NCBI GenBank assembly: GCA_036365515.1
Contig: CM070874.1
Coordinates: forward strand, 19,540,209-19,604,208
DNA: 64,000 nucleotides
Source: Torymus aiolomorphi
Taxonomy: Eukaryota > Arthropoda > Insecta > Hymenoptera > Torymidae
Reading direction: 5' to 3'
Part shown: positions 23,471 to 34,989 of the stretch, one piece after another
How positions within the stretch are numbered: the stretch's first letter is position 1
Layout of the letters: each line of letters begins with the position of its first letter
Position numbers and translations under genes: made by a program
Notes under the pieces: model-generated
Seen by the model: only the letters and a program-made list of their open reading frames with translations
What the model was told of the DNA's origin: nothing
Databases searched by the model: none

Positions 23471-24011
23471 TGTTACATGTGGAAGCATTCCACACGCGAG
23501 TTCGGTCGCATAAATAAAGCTGCGACTCAGCATTCGAAGCGTCGAGAACATTCGGCACGGCGCCGCGACTATGGCGCGAGGAAACCGGAGTAGGTCAAGT
23601 CGGTCGAAGCGGCCGAAACTGCGAAATAGGTACTAGGGGAAGAACGAAGCTCTACGTGCAGCCGATCCCCACCTATGATTAACTAAGAAAGTGGGAGACA
23701 CTGCATCACGGATATAAAAAGCGACGCATCCGGCGTCACGGGGGTGATTGATGATTTAGGATAGGACGACAACGGAGTCTTGAGCCATCAATCCACGAGG
23801 AAGCCACGATCACGACGAGTCATCCACGCCGCGCACTCATATACTTACAACCAGTTAGGATACCTCTCTCTCGCGCATTTTGAGTATTGAATAAATACTA
23901 CCAGTTACTTATACTTCTTGTCTTCCGACTTCTTATTTCACGTAAAATCAACCTCTACGGGTGCGTAACCCAGAGTGGCCGGGAACTAAAAATATCCCCT
24001 CACTCGTAACA
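23471..24011 (+). mobile_element. Ty3/gypsy 5' LTR (541 bp)
   Basis: It begins TGTTACATGTGG and ends CTCGTAACA. A second copy lies at 49848-50376 with long identical blocks such as gcgtaacccagagtggccgg. It contains ataaataaagctgcg and ggatataaaaagcgacgc promoter-like stretches. It is followed by tttttggtgctaggtgtgag, the likely primer-binding site, and 45 bp later by gag. Confidence 0.9.
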
Positions 24012-24055
24012 TTTTTGGTGCTAGGTGTGAGGTTCCCGTGTGAAATACTAGTAAT

Positions 24056-26537
24056 ATGTTCAATTTCGGGAAAAATAAGAATAATAGCAATGCCGGAGAC
24101 GATAAAGGCCCGGATTATTCATGGCCACAACAGGGTGAAGCGGCAGCACTCAGTCGCCACGAGTCACGCGAATTCATAAAAACACTAGGAGCGTGGGGTC
24201 GGGTAGGCATAAAAAAGGAGGACAAAGCAACCAGCGACCTCCAGGCAGCCCTGACCGCAGCAGAACTGGCAATCCAACACCCGTATATGGATGTACTAGA
24301 ATCAGCACTGAAGAGATTCGAAGACCTCCGCGTCGGAGGATTCAACGAGCTCAGCGAAAACGAAAAGGAAATCGCCGAACAAACGGACCGTTACATATAC
24401 ACGCTATACCAGAAAAAAGAAGAAGAGATAAAGAATTCATCAGCGACATTACCGAGCATCCTTGGTCAAGACGACGTCGAATGCAAGGGTGAAGACTTCA
24501 TGACAAAAGAAGACGATCAAAGCGCAGGGGTCATGGCCACATTAGGGGCAAGGCCCAAGACGAAGCAGAGATCGCTGCCTTTTGGAAATCAGGAGGAATA
24601 TGAGGGGCCACTGGAGGACCGGAAACATACACCGAGAGTCCCGGATTGGAACGGCCAATACGAGCCGCGATGGGAGTCCCCCAGGGATCGCCGATTCAGT
24701 TCACAAAAGACAGAGGAAGGGCCATCAACTACCCGTTTCCACCCGCAAAATCCAGCATACTTTGAACCCAACCTGGAAAGCCCTCGCAGTAGGGGTCAGG
24801 TATACATCAGGTAAGAACTCGAAGACGGAGCACGCCGGACTTCAGGAGCCCACAGAAAGGAAAAGAGGCGAACGCGAAACTATACATGAAACTGTATGGT
24901 AGCCCACAAAGGCATTTACCAGCAGTGGGGTCCTATCGCACACCGGAACTGGTACTCCCAGCGAGACAGTGGGCGAGGGTTCAGGAATACAACAAATCGG
25001 AGCCCGAATACAGAGCATGCATGGACTTCGGAAATCCGCTGCGGGGATATGAAGTGAATACAGACCGCTACAGGAGTCGATATGGGAGTCCGCAAAGATA
25101 TCTACCGGCGGAGTGGTCCTATCAAGCACAAGCGCAGACACGCCCAGCAAGACCCGGAGATCCAGGAACAGAGACCAGCATACGACATTCAGTGAACCAA
25201 TTGCCTCACTACGATGGTAATCCCGCCAGTGCCGCATATTTCTGTAATTCGGTAAGGGGGGTCCTTAAGAAGTATGGAGAATTAGCCAAACAAGCAATAC
25301 TTAATGCTTTCAGCTATAAGTTGAAGGGTAAGGCGCTAGAGAACTTTATTAATGATGCCAGCCAACATACCACCGTCGAGCGAGCGCTCGAATTCATAGC
25401 AGACCGGTCTAAGTACCGCGGCGGCGCTGACCACGTCCTAGCAGAGATCAACGTAATAAGCTAAGGGCCAGAGAAGAGTGCTGGAGATTTCGGGGAAAGA
25501 ATGGAAACCCTGCTGAACAAGCTACGAAACTTGTCTGACACGGATAGTTCGTTAGGCGAGAGCCAGAAAATAACATACCGAGAAAGTGGAGAAGCCGAAG
25601 CGTTAGAGCAATTTTTGTTTGGCCTACGCGGGGATTTACAACATCAGGTTAGAGAGAAGTCCCCAAGAAACTTGACAGGAGCGATTGTAGAGGCGATACG
25701 CATTGAGCAAAAGACCAGCGCACAGCGTGGCGAGCCAAGGGTCAACGAGGTAACTACTACAAGTGCACCGATGTCGACAGAAGCCTTGCTAAAGGACTTG
25801 GCTACAAAGATTTCCGCAATGACTACGGGGAGTACACCAAGTGCTACGGTCAGATTAGCTCCGGCAAAATAAGGTGTGACTATTGTAAGGCCACCTCTCA
25901 CAGAGAAGATGAATGCCGGAAGAAAAAATTCGATACGAAGATATGCGAATACTGCAATATCAGGGAGCATACGCTCAAAGAATGCTTTCCATTAGAGAAA
26001 GCCGTAAAGGAAGGTCGAATCAACAAAGAAAGAATCGATAACGCCGTGGTCCAAGCTGTACCTGTGAGTCAGCAACCGGTAGTATACACAGCATACCCAG
26101 CAGCAGAGCCTGCAACAGTTGCTTACTCAGCGCCGCCACCAAGGCCGTATGACGCAAGAAGATCGCGTAACTCGAACTCGGCCGGGCGCCCGTCACGTTA
26201 TTATGACGAAAGGGGATGAGCAAACGGATATCAAAGAGGAAATGGTTACGGCTACCCAAACAGGAGTTAGAAGCGAGACGAAAGAGATAGGAGAAATCGA
26301 GGGCCCAACTATGGGCGCGGTAGCAGCCCCGACTACCGAAGAGGAGGAGGTTACCGTCGAGGAGGTAATAATAGACCGTTTTATAACGGCCGAGAGAATC
26401 GCTACAGACAAGATATTTCCAGAAATTGGAACGTTCGGAACTAACAAAATAACAGCCGCCGGGATAACAACGAATACCGTGGAGATAGAAATCGAACAAG
26501 TAACAGCCAAGAGTCGAGAAGCAATACCGCTTATTTA
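24056..26537 (+). pseudogene. Ty3/gypsy Gag
   Basis: Gag starts at the ATG after the LTR (MFNFGKNKNNSNAG). It is read in at least four pieces: 24056-24814, 24886-25464, 25465-25872 after an in-frame TAA, and a shifted part to about 26530. The capsid-like region shows LPHYDGNPASAAYFCNSVRG and EAEALEQFLFGLRGDL. Two CCHC-like knuckles, CDYCKATSHREDEC and CEYCNIREHTLKEC, follow, then an Arg/Gly/Tyr-rich nucleic-acid-binding tail. Confidence 0.85.
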
Positions 26538-26692
26538 AACTCCCAAGATGCTCGGCACCAGAGTCCTGCCGGACCGAGCAACTAGAAGCCACGGCAACAA
26601 AAAATAATAAACCTAAGTATAAAATAAGATTTGCCCAAGCAGGACGGAAGCCGCCTATAATGAATCTGAGAAGTCCGTAACTGCAGCGGAAT

Positions 26693-26818
26693 CACGGCCG
26701 ATTTTACATAGACACAGGAGCGGATGTGTCACTTATAAAGAGAAATAGAATTAACAAATATGTGCCGATAAATCAAGAATGCGTCGTATCAATAAGCCGT
26801 CGAATTAGAACCCTGTGA
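26693..26818 (+). pseudogene. Ty3/gypsy aspartic protease fragment
   Basis: The frame contains RFYIDTGADVSLIKRNRI with the catalytic Asp-Thr-Gly, then a short stretch ending in TGA at 26816. Most of the protease fold after NQECVVSI is missing, so a deletion has joined it to the pre-RT region. Confidence 0.75.
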
Positions 26819-26822
26819 AATA

Positions 26823-29138
26823 ATGCGGGAAAAGGATATTTTCGACGAAGACATTAATAATAGATTTGAAGCCAATGAACTCCAGCGCGTTAACATTTTA
26901 CGTGTATTTATGGCCAAGGACAATGATCGACCTGCAAGGATACTTCGGGAGTTGGATCCGGATACGCTGAAAGGACTGAATGAGGAAGAAATAGAACACA
27001 TCAGGGGTTTAATAAATGAAAGGCCACACCTTTACGGGCTCCTAGGAGAGAAGTTAAAAGTAACGCATCTAGTAACGCATAAAGTAATAATCACCACCGA
27101 CACTTCGATCCGGATTAAGAGGTATCGCCACCCACCCGCAATAAGAGAAGAAATGCAGCGGTAAATAAATAAATATTTAGACGAAGGTATTATAAGACCA
27201 TCGGATAGCCCGTATTCATCCATGATGTGGGTGGTACCAAAGAAGAGCGGGAAAGACGGCGAAAAAAGTCGGCGCATGGTAACGGACTTCCATCAATTAA
27301 GGGGGCTAGACACCTTTTTTCTCTGAAATAAGAAGTCACATTTTAATACATAAATGTAAACTAATTATTTCATACTTTTTACATATAAAAGTGGGTATAT
27401 TTACCTTACCTTAAAACTTTCTCCGATGGGCCTTTTATATGGTCCAGTACCATAGTCATCGATGAAATAAGTTTTTTCACTAACCGTAAGCTTTGAAATT
27501 TTCCTGTGGATGGATTGACTTCAGATTTGAACTAAATTACTCCTGAATAGTATAATTCTCATATGAGTGTAGGGATTTAGGATTAAATGTCGGAAAAAAT
27601 GTTTACATCAGAAAAATTATGAAAAAATATAAAAAATTTAAAAAAATTAAAAAAAAAACTCTTGAAAAACAGCACAATTTTTTTTTTCTCATTAGATCAA
27701 AAATCCCTACACTCATATGAGAATTATACTATTCAGGAGTAATTTAGTTTAAATCTGAAGTCAATCCATCCACAGGAAAATTTCAAAGCTTACGGTTAGT
27801 GAAAAAACTTGTTTCATCGATGACTATGGTTCTGGACCATATAAAAGGCCCATCGGAGAAAATTTTAAGGTAAGGTAAATATACCCACTTTTATATGTAA
27901 AAAGTATGAAATAATTAGTTTACATTTATGTATTCAAATATGACTTCTTATTTCAGAGAAAAAAGGTGTCTAGCCCCCTTAAACGAGGTAACAGTGGGTA
28001 ATAGTTACTCACTCCCGGTGACAACAGATATCATAGACGCGGTAGTGACAGCCATGTATATTACGGCCATTGATCCAAAAACCGAATTTTACCAAATACC
28101 AATGAACCCCGCAGATTCTCACAAAACAGCCTCCGCCGGACCCTATGGACATTACGGATAGACATGAATGGGCATGGGATTGCGCAACGCACCGGCCACC
28201 TTCCAGTCGTTAATGGACCTGGTCCTAAGCGGGTTGCAGGGAGTTGAATTATACGTTTATTTAGACGATATTATACTTTTTGCTTCCGATCTTGAAGAGC
28301 ATGGCAAGAAGTTTAGACGACTGATGAAACGTCTAGACGAGGCCAATCTAACGATGATGCCGAGTAAATGTCAATTGCTGCAAAGAGAAACGAGCTTTTT
28401 GGGTCACATCGCGGGGAACGGGCAGATACGACCAGACCCCAAGAAAATAGAAGCAGTGCGAGACTTCCCGACACCAACCACTAAGAGGAAAGAAAACAAT
28501 TTTACGGACTCGCCAGCTACTATAGAAGGCTTATCAAAAATTTTGCCGAGATCGCTTATCCTCTGTCACAGCTGACAGGAGGAAAAGACGGGAAAAATCC
28601 TCGACTTTTCGTATGGGGAGGGGCAGAGCAGAAATCTTTCGAACAATTAAAGAAGTGCCTGTGTAGCGAGCCAGTCCTTGCAGTACCCGATCTCAGCAAG
28701 GAATTTATTGTCACTACGGACGCCAGTGACTTCGCACTAGGAGCAATATTAAGCCAAATGGACGAGAAAATAAAAGTAGATCACACATGCATATACGCTT
28801 CCCGATGTCTTAAAGGACCCGAGCTACGATACTCTACCTACGGTCGCGAATTTCTATATGGGAGGAAGTTTAAAGTAATAAGGGATCACGAACCGTTAAA
28901 ACACTTCCAAAATACCAAAAAACCGGACTTGCGGTTTAATCGATTAAAGGCCGATCTGTGCGTCTACGAGTTCGAGATAGAATACCGCCCAGGCCCCCGC
29001 AATTGCAATGCGGACGCCCTATCACGAAATATCATTATTTACGAAGCAGAAGATAACCCGCAGCACCCCAGAGTTACCCTATATGAATTGGCAGCCAAGC
29101 AGGAGGAGAAAAACTGCAATGAACACGACGTCCTAAAG
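26823..29138 (+). pseudogene. Ty3/gypsy reverse transcriptase and RNase H
   Basis: The RT begins with HKVIITTDTSIRIKRYRHPP and GIIRPSDSPYSSMMWVVPKK, is interrupted by a MITE after TDFHQLN, and resumes at EVTVGNSYSLP. The catalytic box is YVYLDDIILFA, followed by SFLGHIAGNGQIRPDPKKIE. RNase H shows TTDASDFALGAILSQ and GPRNCNADALSRN. Stops at 27163 and 28159 and frameshifts near 28490-28760 break the frame. Confidence 0.9.
27301..27978. mobile_element. TTAA-flanked foldback MITE (678 bp)
   Basis: The ends gggggctagacacctttttt and its complement at the right form inverted arms of about 300 bp that are nearly identical, around a short AT-rich loop. The element sits between TTAA copies (27297-27300 and 27979-27982), and removing it with one TTAA rejoins the gypsy RT frame. 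TTAA duplications are typical of the piggyBac and Kolobok superfamilies. No transposase is encoded. Confidence 0.92.
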
Positions 29139-29421
29139 TAAGGTATGTCACCAGGTCAACGAAGCGAGGCAGACTTCAAGCAAATGCATCGCACCAAGAA
29201 CCTAACGAGAGACTAACTTCAGACTCGGAAGATTCCGGTAACCCGAGGCACAGGAAATTACCCAATTTGGAATTATCAATAGACTCGGATAATCCAGACG
29301 ATTCATATACAGGAGAGCGACACGTGAATAATGTAAGAAGGGAAAACGAATATACAAAAAGAAAGCAGAGAAAACGACGGGCGTTAAGTACCCATTATGC
29401 GAAAGAATCAGCGAAATTGGA

Positions 29422-30636
29422 ATGGCGGATGACGAGCCGATCCTAAGCCAAGCCGAGACCGACAAGGATCTAACTTACATACACAAAAGCGACAATATGC
29501 GAACAGAAATTGGAGACGTTAGCACGCCTTTAGAAAATATCGGTTTATCCGCTCCAAAGCTCCCTCTTCAACGCCCAGGACTTAGACAAAAACTGAGATT
29601 CAGAGAAACTCTAACGGATACGCTCGGAGATAGCGAATCAAATATAGATGACATAGTAGCGCAACCGGAAACGGAACAAGCAAAAGACGCAACAACAAAA
29701 ACAGTCAACCCGAGCGTCCCCATCGCACGGCCACCGCTCCCATTAAAAACGGGCCGGGATATCCGAATTTGTAAGAACGAATTTCTTGCGGTAAGGAACG
29801 AGGACAAGGGATTACTCATATGCCAAGCAACGCGGCCAATAACTACGACTGAACATAAAATACGCATACACTGGCTCACACAGACAGAAGCCAACGCCGA
29901 CACCTACGTCTCTGATTACCATGATTACATAAAGCCCGGCTGCATCCTTACACATGTACGCTTAGAAAAAATCAAAGCAAATAAATATCGCCTACCTCGA
30001 ACCAAGCGGGAATGCATCGAAGTAATTCTGAGAGAATCGATATTGGCGGACCAAGGGACCGCCTCGTTTCGAGTGGGTGCAGGTGACCAAGCGGTCACAC
30101 CGAATGAGATTTTGGGTAGAGGACAAATATTGGAAAAAGAATTGTCAGAGGGCGATAATAATGGCGATGAGGGTAAATCGCCGCAGAAAGAGGGCACAGC
30201 AAACATAATTCAGAAACAAGAATCGCTTAAAGAGAGTGCAGAAAATATCCGTGACCAGCCAGCACAAAAAGAGGAGATGCCACCAACCAACAAGAGCAAG
30301 AGCGTAGGCGATGCCAATGTAATGAACACGACACCGATAAGCACGGTACAAGAAGAATTGCTTAATAAAAGTGAAAAGAAAAAATCTAAATTCACCGTGG
30401 AGGTAGAAGAGCGCGAGGAAAGCGGAAAATCGAGAGTCCGAATAAACATTTGGGAAATTGACGAAAGAACGATACAAAAATGTGACGCCGCCGTTACACC
30501 TCCGAGCCAGGGAGTTGAGAATTGCATAGGAGGCAATTCTCAACTCCGAGAGGATCCACTATCCAAGGCGGGCAGAATTACTCGTCGCCCAACCTTACAT
30601 TTGGGGATGAGATGCCCTCGTTTGACTGGCCCATAG
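29422..30636 (+). CDS. Unassigned 404-codon frame of the gypsy element
   Basis: The frame is uninterrupted, unlike its neighbours. The middle part (about residues 110-210: IRICKNEFLAVRNEDKGLLI through KPGCILTHVRLEKIKANKYR) looks like a compact folded domain. The rest is charged and low in complexity, rich in Lys, Glu and Gln. It sits between RNase H and the OTU-like domain. It could be a tether or linker part of the polyprotein. I recognise no family. Confidence 0.5.
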   Translation: MADDEPILSQAETDKDLTYIHKSDNMRTEIGDVSTPLENIGLSAPKLPLQRPGLRQKLRFRETLTDTLGDSESNIDDIVAQPETEQAKDATTKTVNPSVPIARPPLPLKTGRDIRICKNEFLAVRNEDKGLLICQATRPITTTEHKIRIHWLTQTEANADTYVSDYHDYIKPGCILTHVRLEKIKANKYRLPRTKRECIEVILRESILADQGTASFRVGAGDQAVTPNEILGRGQILEKELSEGDNNGDEGKSPQKEGTANIIQKQESLKESAENIRDQPAQKEEMPPTNKSKSVGDANVMNTTPISTVQEELLNKSEKKKSKFTVEVEEREESGKSRVRINIWEIDERTIQKCDAAVTPPSQGVENCIGGNSQLREDPLSKAGRITRRPTLHLGMRCPRLTGP

Positions 30637-30903
30637 ACAATCAATTTCTGCAAGATTACAGGTCCCCGGAGAAATTTTATCGCATTATGCCGGGTTGTGA
30701 TAGTGACGTAAGCATGAGGTCGGTCAGTAAAAGCCCCCGGGGAAAGATTATTTGAACATAGTGAGGACACAAAGCCTAAATGATTTAATTAGGAATTATC
30801 GACAAACTGAGGAAAGAGTACCTGAGGGAGGACAACACCCAAACCTCTCAACTTACCCAATGCGAATTTAGGAGAGGACACTGACAGCCCTGTCCGCGAA
30901 CCA

Positions 30904-31173
30904 ATGGATACGGAAACTCGGAGATTCTACGTATACGAGGAAAAGACATTATGCGCACAGCCGAACCTGACTTTACGCCGCTATACTGTCATACCAACCA
31001 GCCCTGGAGGAAACTGCCTATTTGATTCTCTAATAAGAGTAGCGGGCTTGAAAATGACCGCTACGGAACTTCGCGCCAAACTATTGAGCAGTTCAGCCTT
31101 GGCAGAATGCGGTGACCCACACGAGGCTTGTAGAATACTATCCTCACAAAATGAGTACGGGGACGCCGGTTGC

Positions 31174-31255
<82 letters not shown>

Positions 31256-31420
31256 TCCCAAACTTACGCAAGAAATTTATGCATCCATTTTCACAGCGGC
31301 GGCAAGGTCCGGTACCTTCATTACCAGAACAATGACGAAGACGAATTTATGCACCTACACTTCGAGAGATTGCACTTTACACCTTATCTACGGATAGGGG
31401 AGAGTGCGACAACCGCGTAG
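30904..31420 (+). pseudogene. OTU-like cysteine protease domain in the gypsy element
   Basis: The first half has TSPGGNCLFDSLIRVAGLKM, which matches the OTU signature around the catalytic Cys (Asp-Gly-Asn-Cys in most members; Gly replaces Asp here). EYGDAGCV follows. After a TA microsatellite, and in another frame, the second half reads NLCIHFHSGGKVRYLHY and EFMHLHFERLHFTPYL, where HFTPY fits the catalytic-His region. OTU enzymes remove ubiquitin or related chains. Activity here is not expected, because the frame is broken. Confidence 0.7.
31175..31253. repeat. (TA)n microsatellite
   Basis: About 79 bp of pure TA splits the OTU-like domain and shifts its frame. Confidence 0.97.
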
Positions 31421-31438
31421 TCACCCGATACCTCGCGA

Positions 31439-32060
31439 GTGAGTAGACCAGCTGGAGAGGAATGCGAGCCGATAAGACAGACAGGAGCCTTGAGCGCGGA
31501 GAGTGCATCAGAGACTGCCGGCACAGCTGATCCATCCATAAAGCAACACGAAGCCTTGACCCGCTATCTCACAGCTGAGGCAAGGCCAACACATGCATTG
31601 CCGCCTTGGGCGTGCGACGCCGATATCGAAGAGCGATTTACAGCAGTACAGCTGGATGAACACCCCTTCGCTTATCGCGATAATTTAATATACACATTAT
31701 CTATTGATTTCTTTACGGGCACGGAAATTTTTGAAGCATTAATCGAGCGACAATATTTGTCAGAAGACGAACTGACGAGTACGCGATGAGAAATCGGGGA
31801 TATTTGGGTAACAAACATTAGTACTTCGAGAATGTTCGGAATCTTTATTAAAGACCATGTGAACAACCGACCAATTCGGCAAGATATAAAAAGTTGCATA
31901 AGGGCGCTAAAACAACGGTTAGAAGAATTTGGAATAAAATCAGTAGGTATAATAAAAGACCTAGGGATGTTAAAAGAACCGGAATGGAGTTTCTTCATCG
32001 ATCAAATAAATAAAGCTTGCAAGGGAATGGACATCTGTATATTCTTCTTCAGGAACAACT
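31439..32060 (+). pseudogene. Macro-like (ADP-ribose-binding-like) domain before integrase
   Basis: From about 31660 the frame gives FAYRDNLIYTLSIDFFTGTE, then after a TGA at 31787 EIGDIWVT, MFGIFIKDHVNNRP and IRALKQRLEEFGIKSVGIIK. The pattern (IDFFTG, GDI, IKD plus a proline, paired helices and GIKSVGI) fits the Poa1p-like macro fold. Macro domains bind ADP-ribose or remove it from proteins. This is similarity by eye; classical macro glycine motifs are only partly kept. Confidence 0.5.
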
Positions 32061-33450
32061 TACAGGTGCCCCGAGTACAAGATAGATACCGGCTTATCAA
32101 AGAATATCACGAATCGGCTGTAGGCGGCCACAAGGGCATGACCATGACGTACTATAAACTGGCTCACAAATATTAGTGGCGAGCCATGCAAGCAGACGTT
32201 CGACAGTTTATACGAGTCTGCCCCGACTGCCAAATGCAAAAAGTAGTGTGGGTTAAGACGAAACTCCCAATGATAATAAGCGACAGGCCAGCCAGGCCAT
32301 TTAGCAAAATATCCATTGACTTCGTGAGTCCAAAGGAACCCACGTCGGCAGGGAACTAATATATACTGACAATTCAGGATAACTTCAGTAAGTATTGCGT
32401 ACTGGTGCCCGTGCGCCAAGCGACGGTAGAAGAAGTCACCCGTGCTCTAATAGAAAAGCTAATCTGTTATTTCGGGTCGCCAGCCACCTTAATATCAGAC
32501 CAGGGATCTCATTTTATGAACCGTACCTTAGAAGAATTCGCCCGAATTTTTAAAATTAATAAATTTTCAACCACGGCTTACCATCCCCACACGGGGAAAA
32601 AAATAACGCTGCCGTAACTGAGGTTAGGTGAGTTGTTTTTACTGGACGGTTACTCGTGTAGACACAACTGCGGAGTCAGGTTCAATCTACTTAAGAGTTC
32701 AGTAAATACCGTCCCATGACCGCGACCTCGAGACGTAAACAAAGCTTTTACTGATGACTGCAGTAACTTTAACCTGAGTTGCTATCGTTGATTCAACTGA
32801 ATCCCGCTTACTGAACAGCTCAAGTTAGAGTTACGGGAGAGCGCAGTTGATCCAATGTTATTTTTTTCCCCGTGCAGTCCAACGGCGGCATCGAAAGCAT
32901 CACACGCTTAATGAATATTTGAAGTTTTATTTAAAGGAATTTACTGACTGGGATAGTTTGCTGCCGTTAGTGCAGCCTTCTTATAACACCACCGTGCACG
33001 AGGAATCAGTTTACTCACCGCACGAAATAGTATTCGACTTGAGAGCGCGAACACCGTCTAGTTTTACGCCTAGGGAACACTTGCTGACGTACAGCGAATA
33101 CATGGCTGATGTAACACAATCGTTCACCCAGCTATGGACGTTAGCAGTCATGAATTTAACAAAAGCTAAGTATAAGTCAAAATTCTACTACGATTAGCGC
33201 CAAAATATACGGTATTTCCGCTAAGGAGAAATGGTCTATGTACTAAAGAAGCCTAAGCATGGAAAAACAGACCAGGAATATGCAGGACCTTGCGAGATCC
33301 TAGACGTTAACTATGGGACTCATAGCGTAGAAATAAAAAGGGGGAACACACGCGTATAGTCTATATGGATATGATTAAGCATAGTTTTGAATTACCCAGA
33401 CCAACACCGAACTCGGTAGAAGCACCACAAGAAGCGAACGAAACGCTGTG
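32061..33450 (+). pseudogene. Ty3/gypsy integrase
   Basis: The zinc-binding part is EYHESAVGGHKGMT with CPDCQMQK. The catalytic core is split among frames: SKISIDFVSPKE, ATLISDQGSHF, then a MITE just before the segment with the catalytic Glu. The part after the MITE (HHTLNEYLKFYLKEFTDWDS, YNTTVHEESVYSPHEIVF) belongs to the core end, and GEMVYVLKKPKHGK to the C-terminal domain. There are several stops, at 32174, 32358 and 33195. Confidence 0.85.
32590..32874. mobile_element. CACGG-type MITE (285 bp)
   Basis: Perfect 18-bp inverted termini, cacggggaaaaaaataac and its complement, are flanked by CA on both sides. Removing the element with one CA restores a normal integrase reading (Tyr-His-Pro then Gln-Ser-Asn-Gly). 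CAC termini and a 2-bp duplication resemble the CACTA (CMC) superfamily, as for the MITE at 8738-9008, but the internal sequences differ. No protein is encoded. Confidence 0.9.
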
Positions 33451-34989
33451 ATATGCCATAAATGGGACAAGCACATATGAAAATCAACAAGACGCTATTC
33501 CACAAATTTTTTCCGGGGCCCTCGGACGCCGCTCTAAATAGAGACAATACATACGTCGAATTGCCTAATCATTCTCACGACGCACTTTACGCGGGATCTC
33601 ACATGAGACGCTCGCCCCAGACCATGGACCGGTAAAGTAGGGCATAACCTTTACCCTCATGTGGTAACGCAGGTTACATATTGCGAAAAGCGTACCCCTT
33701 CTACGCGAAAAGAGAGCCGGCTACAAACTTATATCTCGAGAACGAATCGGTTGATTTTGACGCCGAAATCCACTAGCGATTTCGAAATTTCAATTTTTTT
33801 CATATGATAAAGAAAGAAAATCTTCTTTCAGTGTTTTGAAATGCAAATATTTTTCTACACATTTATCGTCCTTCATAATGATTAACATTACTTAACGTAT
33901 CAAAGGAAAGTTCTTAATTCATTGATACTTTTTCCTTGAGTGATAAAGGTCGTACGATAACTCGAGAATTATTTTTCAAGAGGCAAAATTATAGAATGCA
34001 CTCAATAGACATATAACTCCGATTAAAATTTAAACAAAAAATTGCTCTTAGTCAAGGGATGATTTTCCCCGCATCATTCGAGATTGGACTCGCGAGTGAC
34101 GGGGCCCCTACTGTACCTATATACGAGCTATGGGCCGATAAGGTACAGCAAAACCCTTACCCACAAGCGGTAACGCAGGATACGTGGTGTGCGCAGAACC
34201 CAGTGGTAAAAGACTGGCTGTAAATGGGTACACACTTTTTAACAAATTATAGTTATTATTTATCATAGTATATTTCAAAGTACTATTACTGACGCTAATA
34301 TTGTGTGTAAATCAAAGATTTTTCCCAACTAACAAGTAACCGTGGAAATTAGGAATTTTAGATTTTAAAACCCCTATCAAGAAGGAATAAAGCGCGCGCA
34401 GAGTGCGTGAACTGGCTAGTACGTTATAACCCGAGTGAATAAGCTAAGGGGAGGGAGTAAGGAAAGGATGATGGCTAGGACTTATAAATAGTCGCCATAC
34501 CAAAAATAGTACCTACGCGCGAAGCGCGTTTGAATTTTGCTAGTAAACTTTACATCTCCCCAAATATCAACGTGAATTAAACCAATTTTACTATAGTTAT
34601 CATGCAACAAAAATTTAAATACTAATTACAAAAATAATAATCATATGATATTCACGGAAACTCACAATTTTAATGTTTCGAAAACTCCATGAAAGGGTAC
34701 ACAATACAAAGCACAGGATTACAGCACGACCACTCAGATAATTGACTATAATATTATCGTCTTCAAATTATATTTTCTTAGCGAAATTTCACACGTAGAG
34801 TACTTGTCTCTAGTAGTACGCCGGTCCGTATTTGTGTGCTCTTTTTGGAATTTCCAATGTAGGAAAAAGATCCTAATCTTAAAAATAATAAATGGCTATT
34901 GCAAAACAAAGCAGGTACACAACATTTGTCATTTCCATTTTCTAGTATACATAAATGCGTTCCCGAATAATTACGATTTTAAAAAAGGG
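33451..34989. other. Non-coding 3' flank of the gypsy element
   Basis: Two diverged direct copies of a roughly 120-bp block (33620-33730 and 34120-34225) share ggtaacgcagg and nearby ccttaccc motifs. Between them lies AT-rich sequence beginning cttatatctcgagaacgaat. A weak similarity between ggccctcggacg near 33517 and the bases just before the LTR at 49848 hints that the original 3' LTR began near 33528. No gene is seen. Confidence 0.4.

Larger units (their letters stand above)
23471..33450 (+). mobile_element. Ty3/gypsy retrotransposon with OTU-like and macro-like domains
   Basis: Domain order is LTR, gag, protease, reverse transcriptase, RNase H, an unassigned 404-codon frame, OTU-like domain, macro-like domain, integrase. 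This is the Ty3/gypsy order (integrase last) with extra domains between RNase H and integrase. Two MITEs (27301-27978 and 32590-32874) and a TA microsatellite interrupt it, and many stops and frameshifts show it is dead. I find no 3' LTR within this copy and no env in place. Confidence 0.9.

Noticed and set aside
30981..31397. Frames with long Tyr/Ile repeats
   Set aside because: They are products of the TA microsatellite inside the OTU-like domain.
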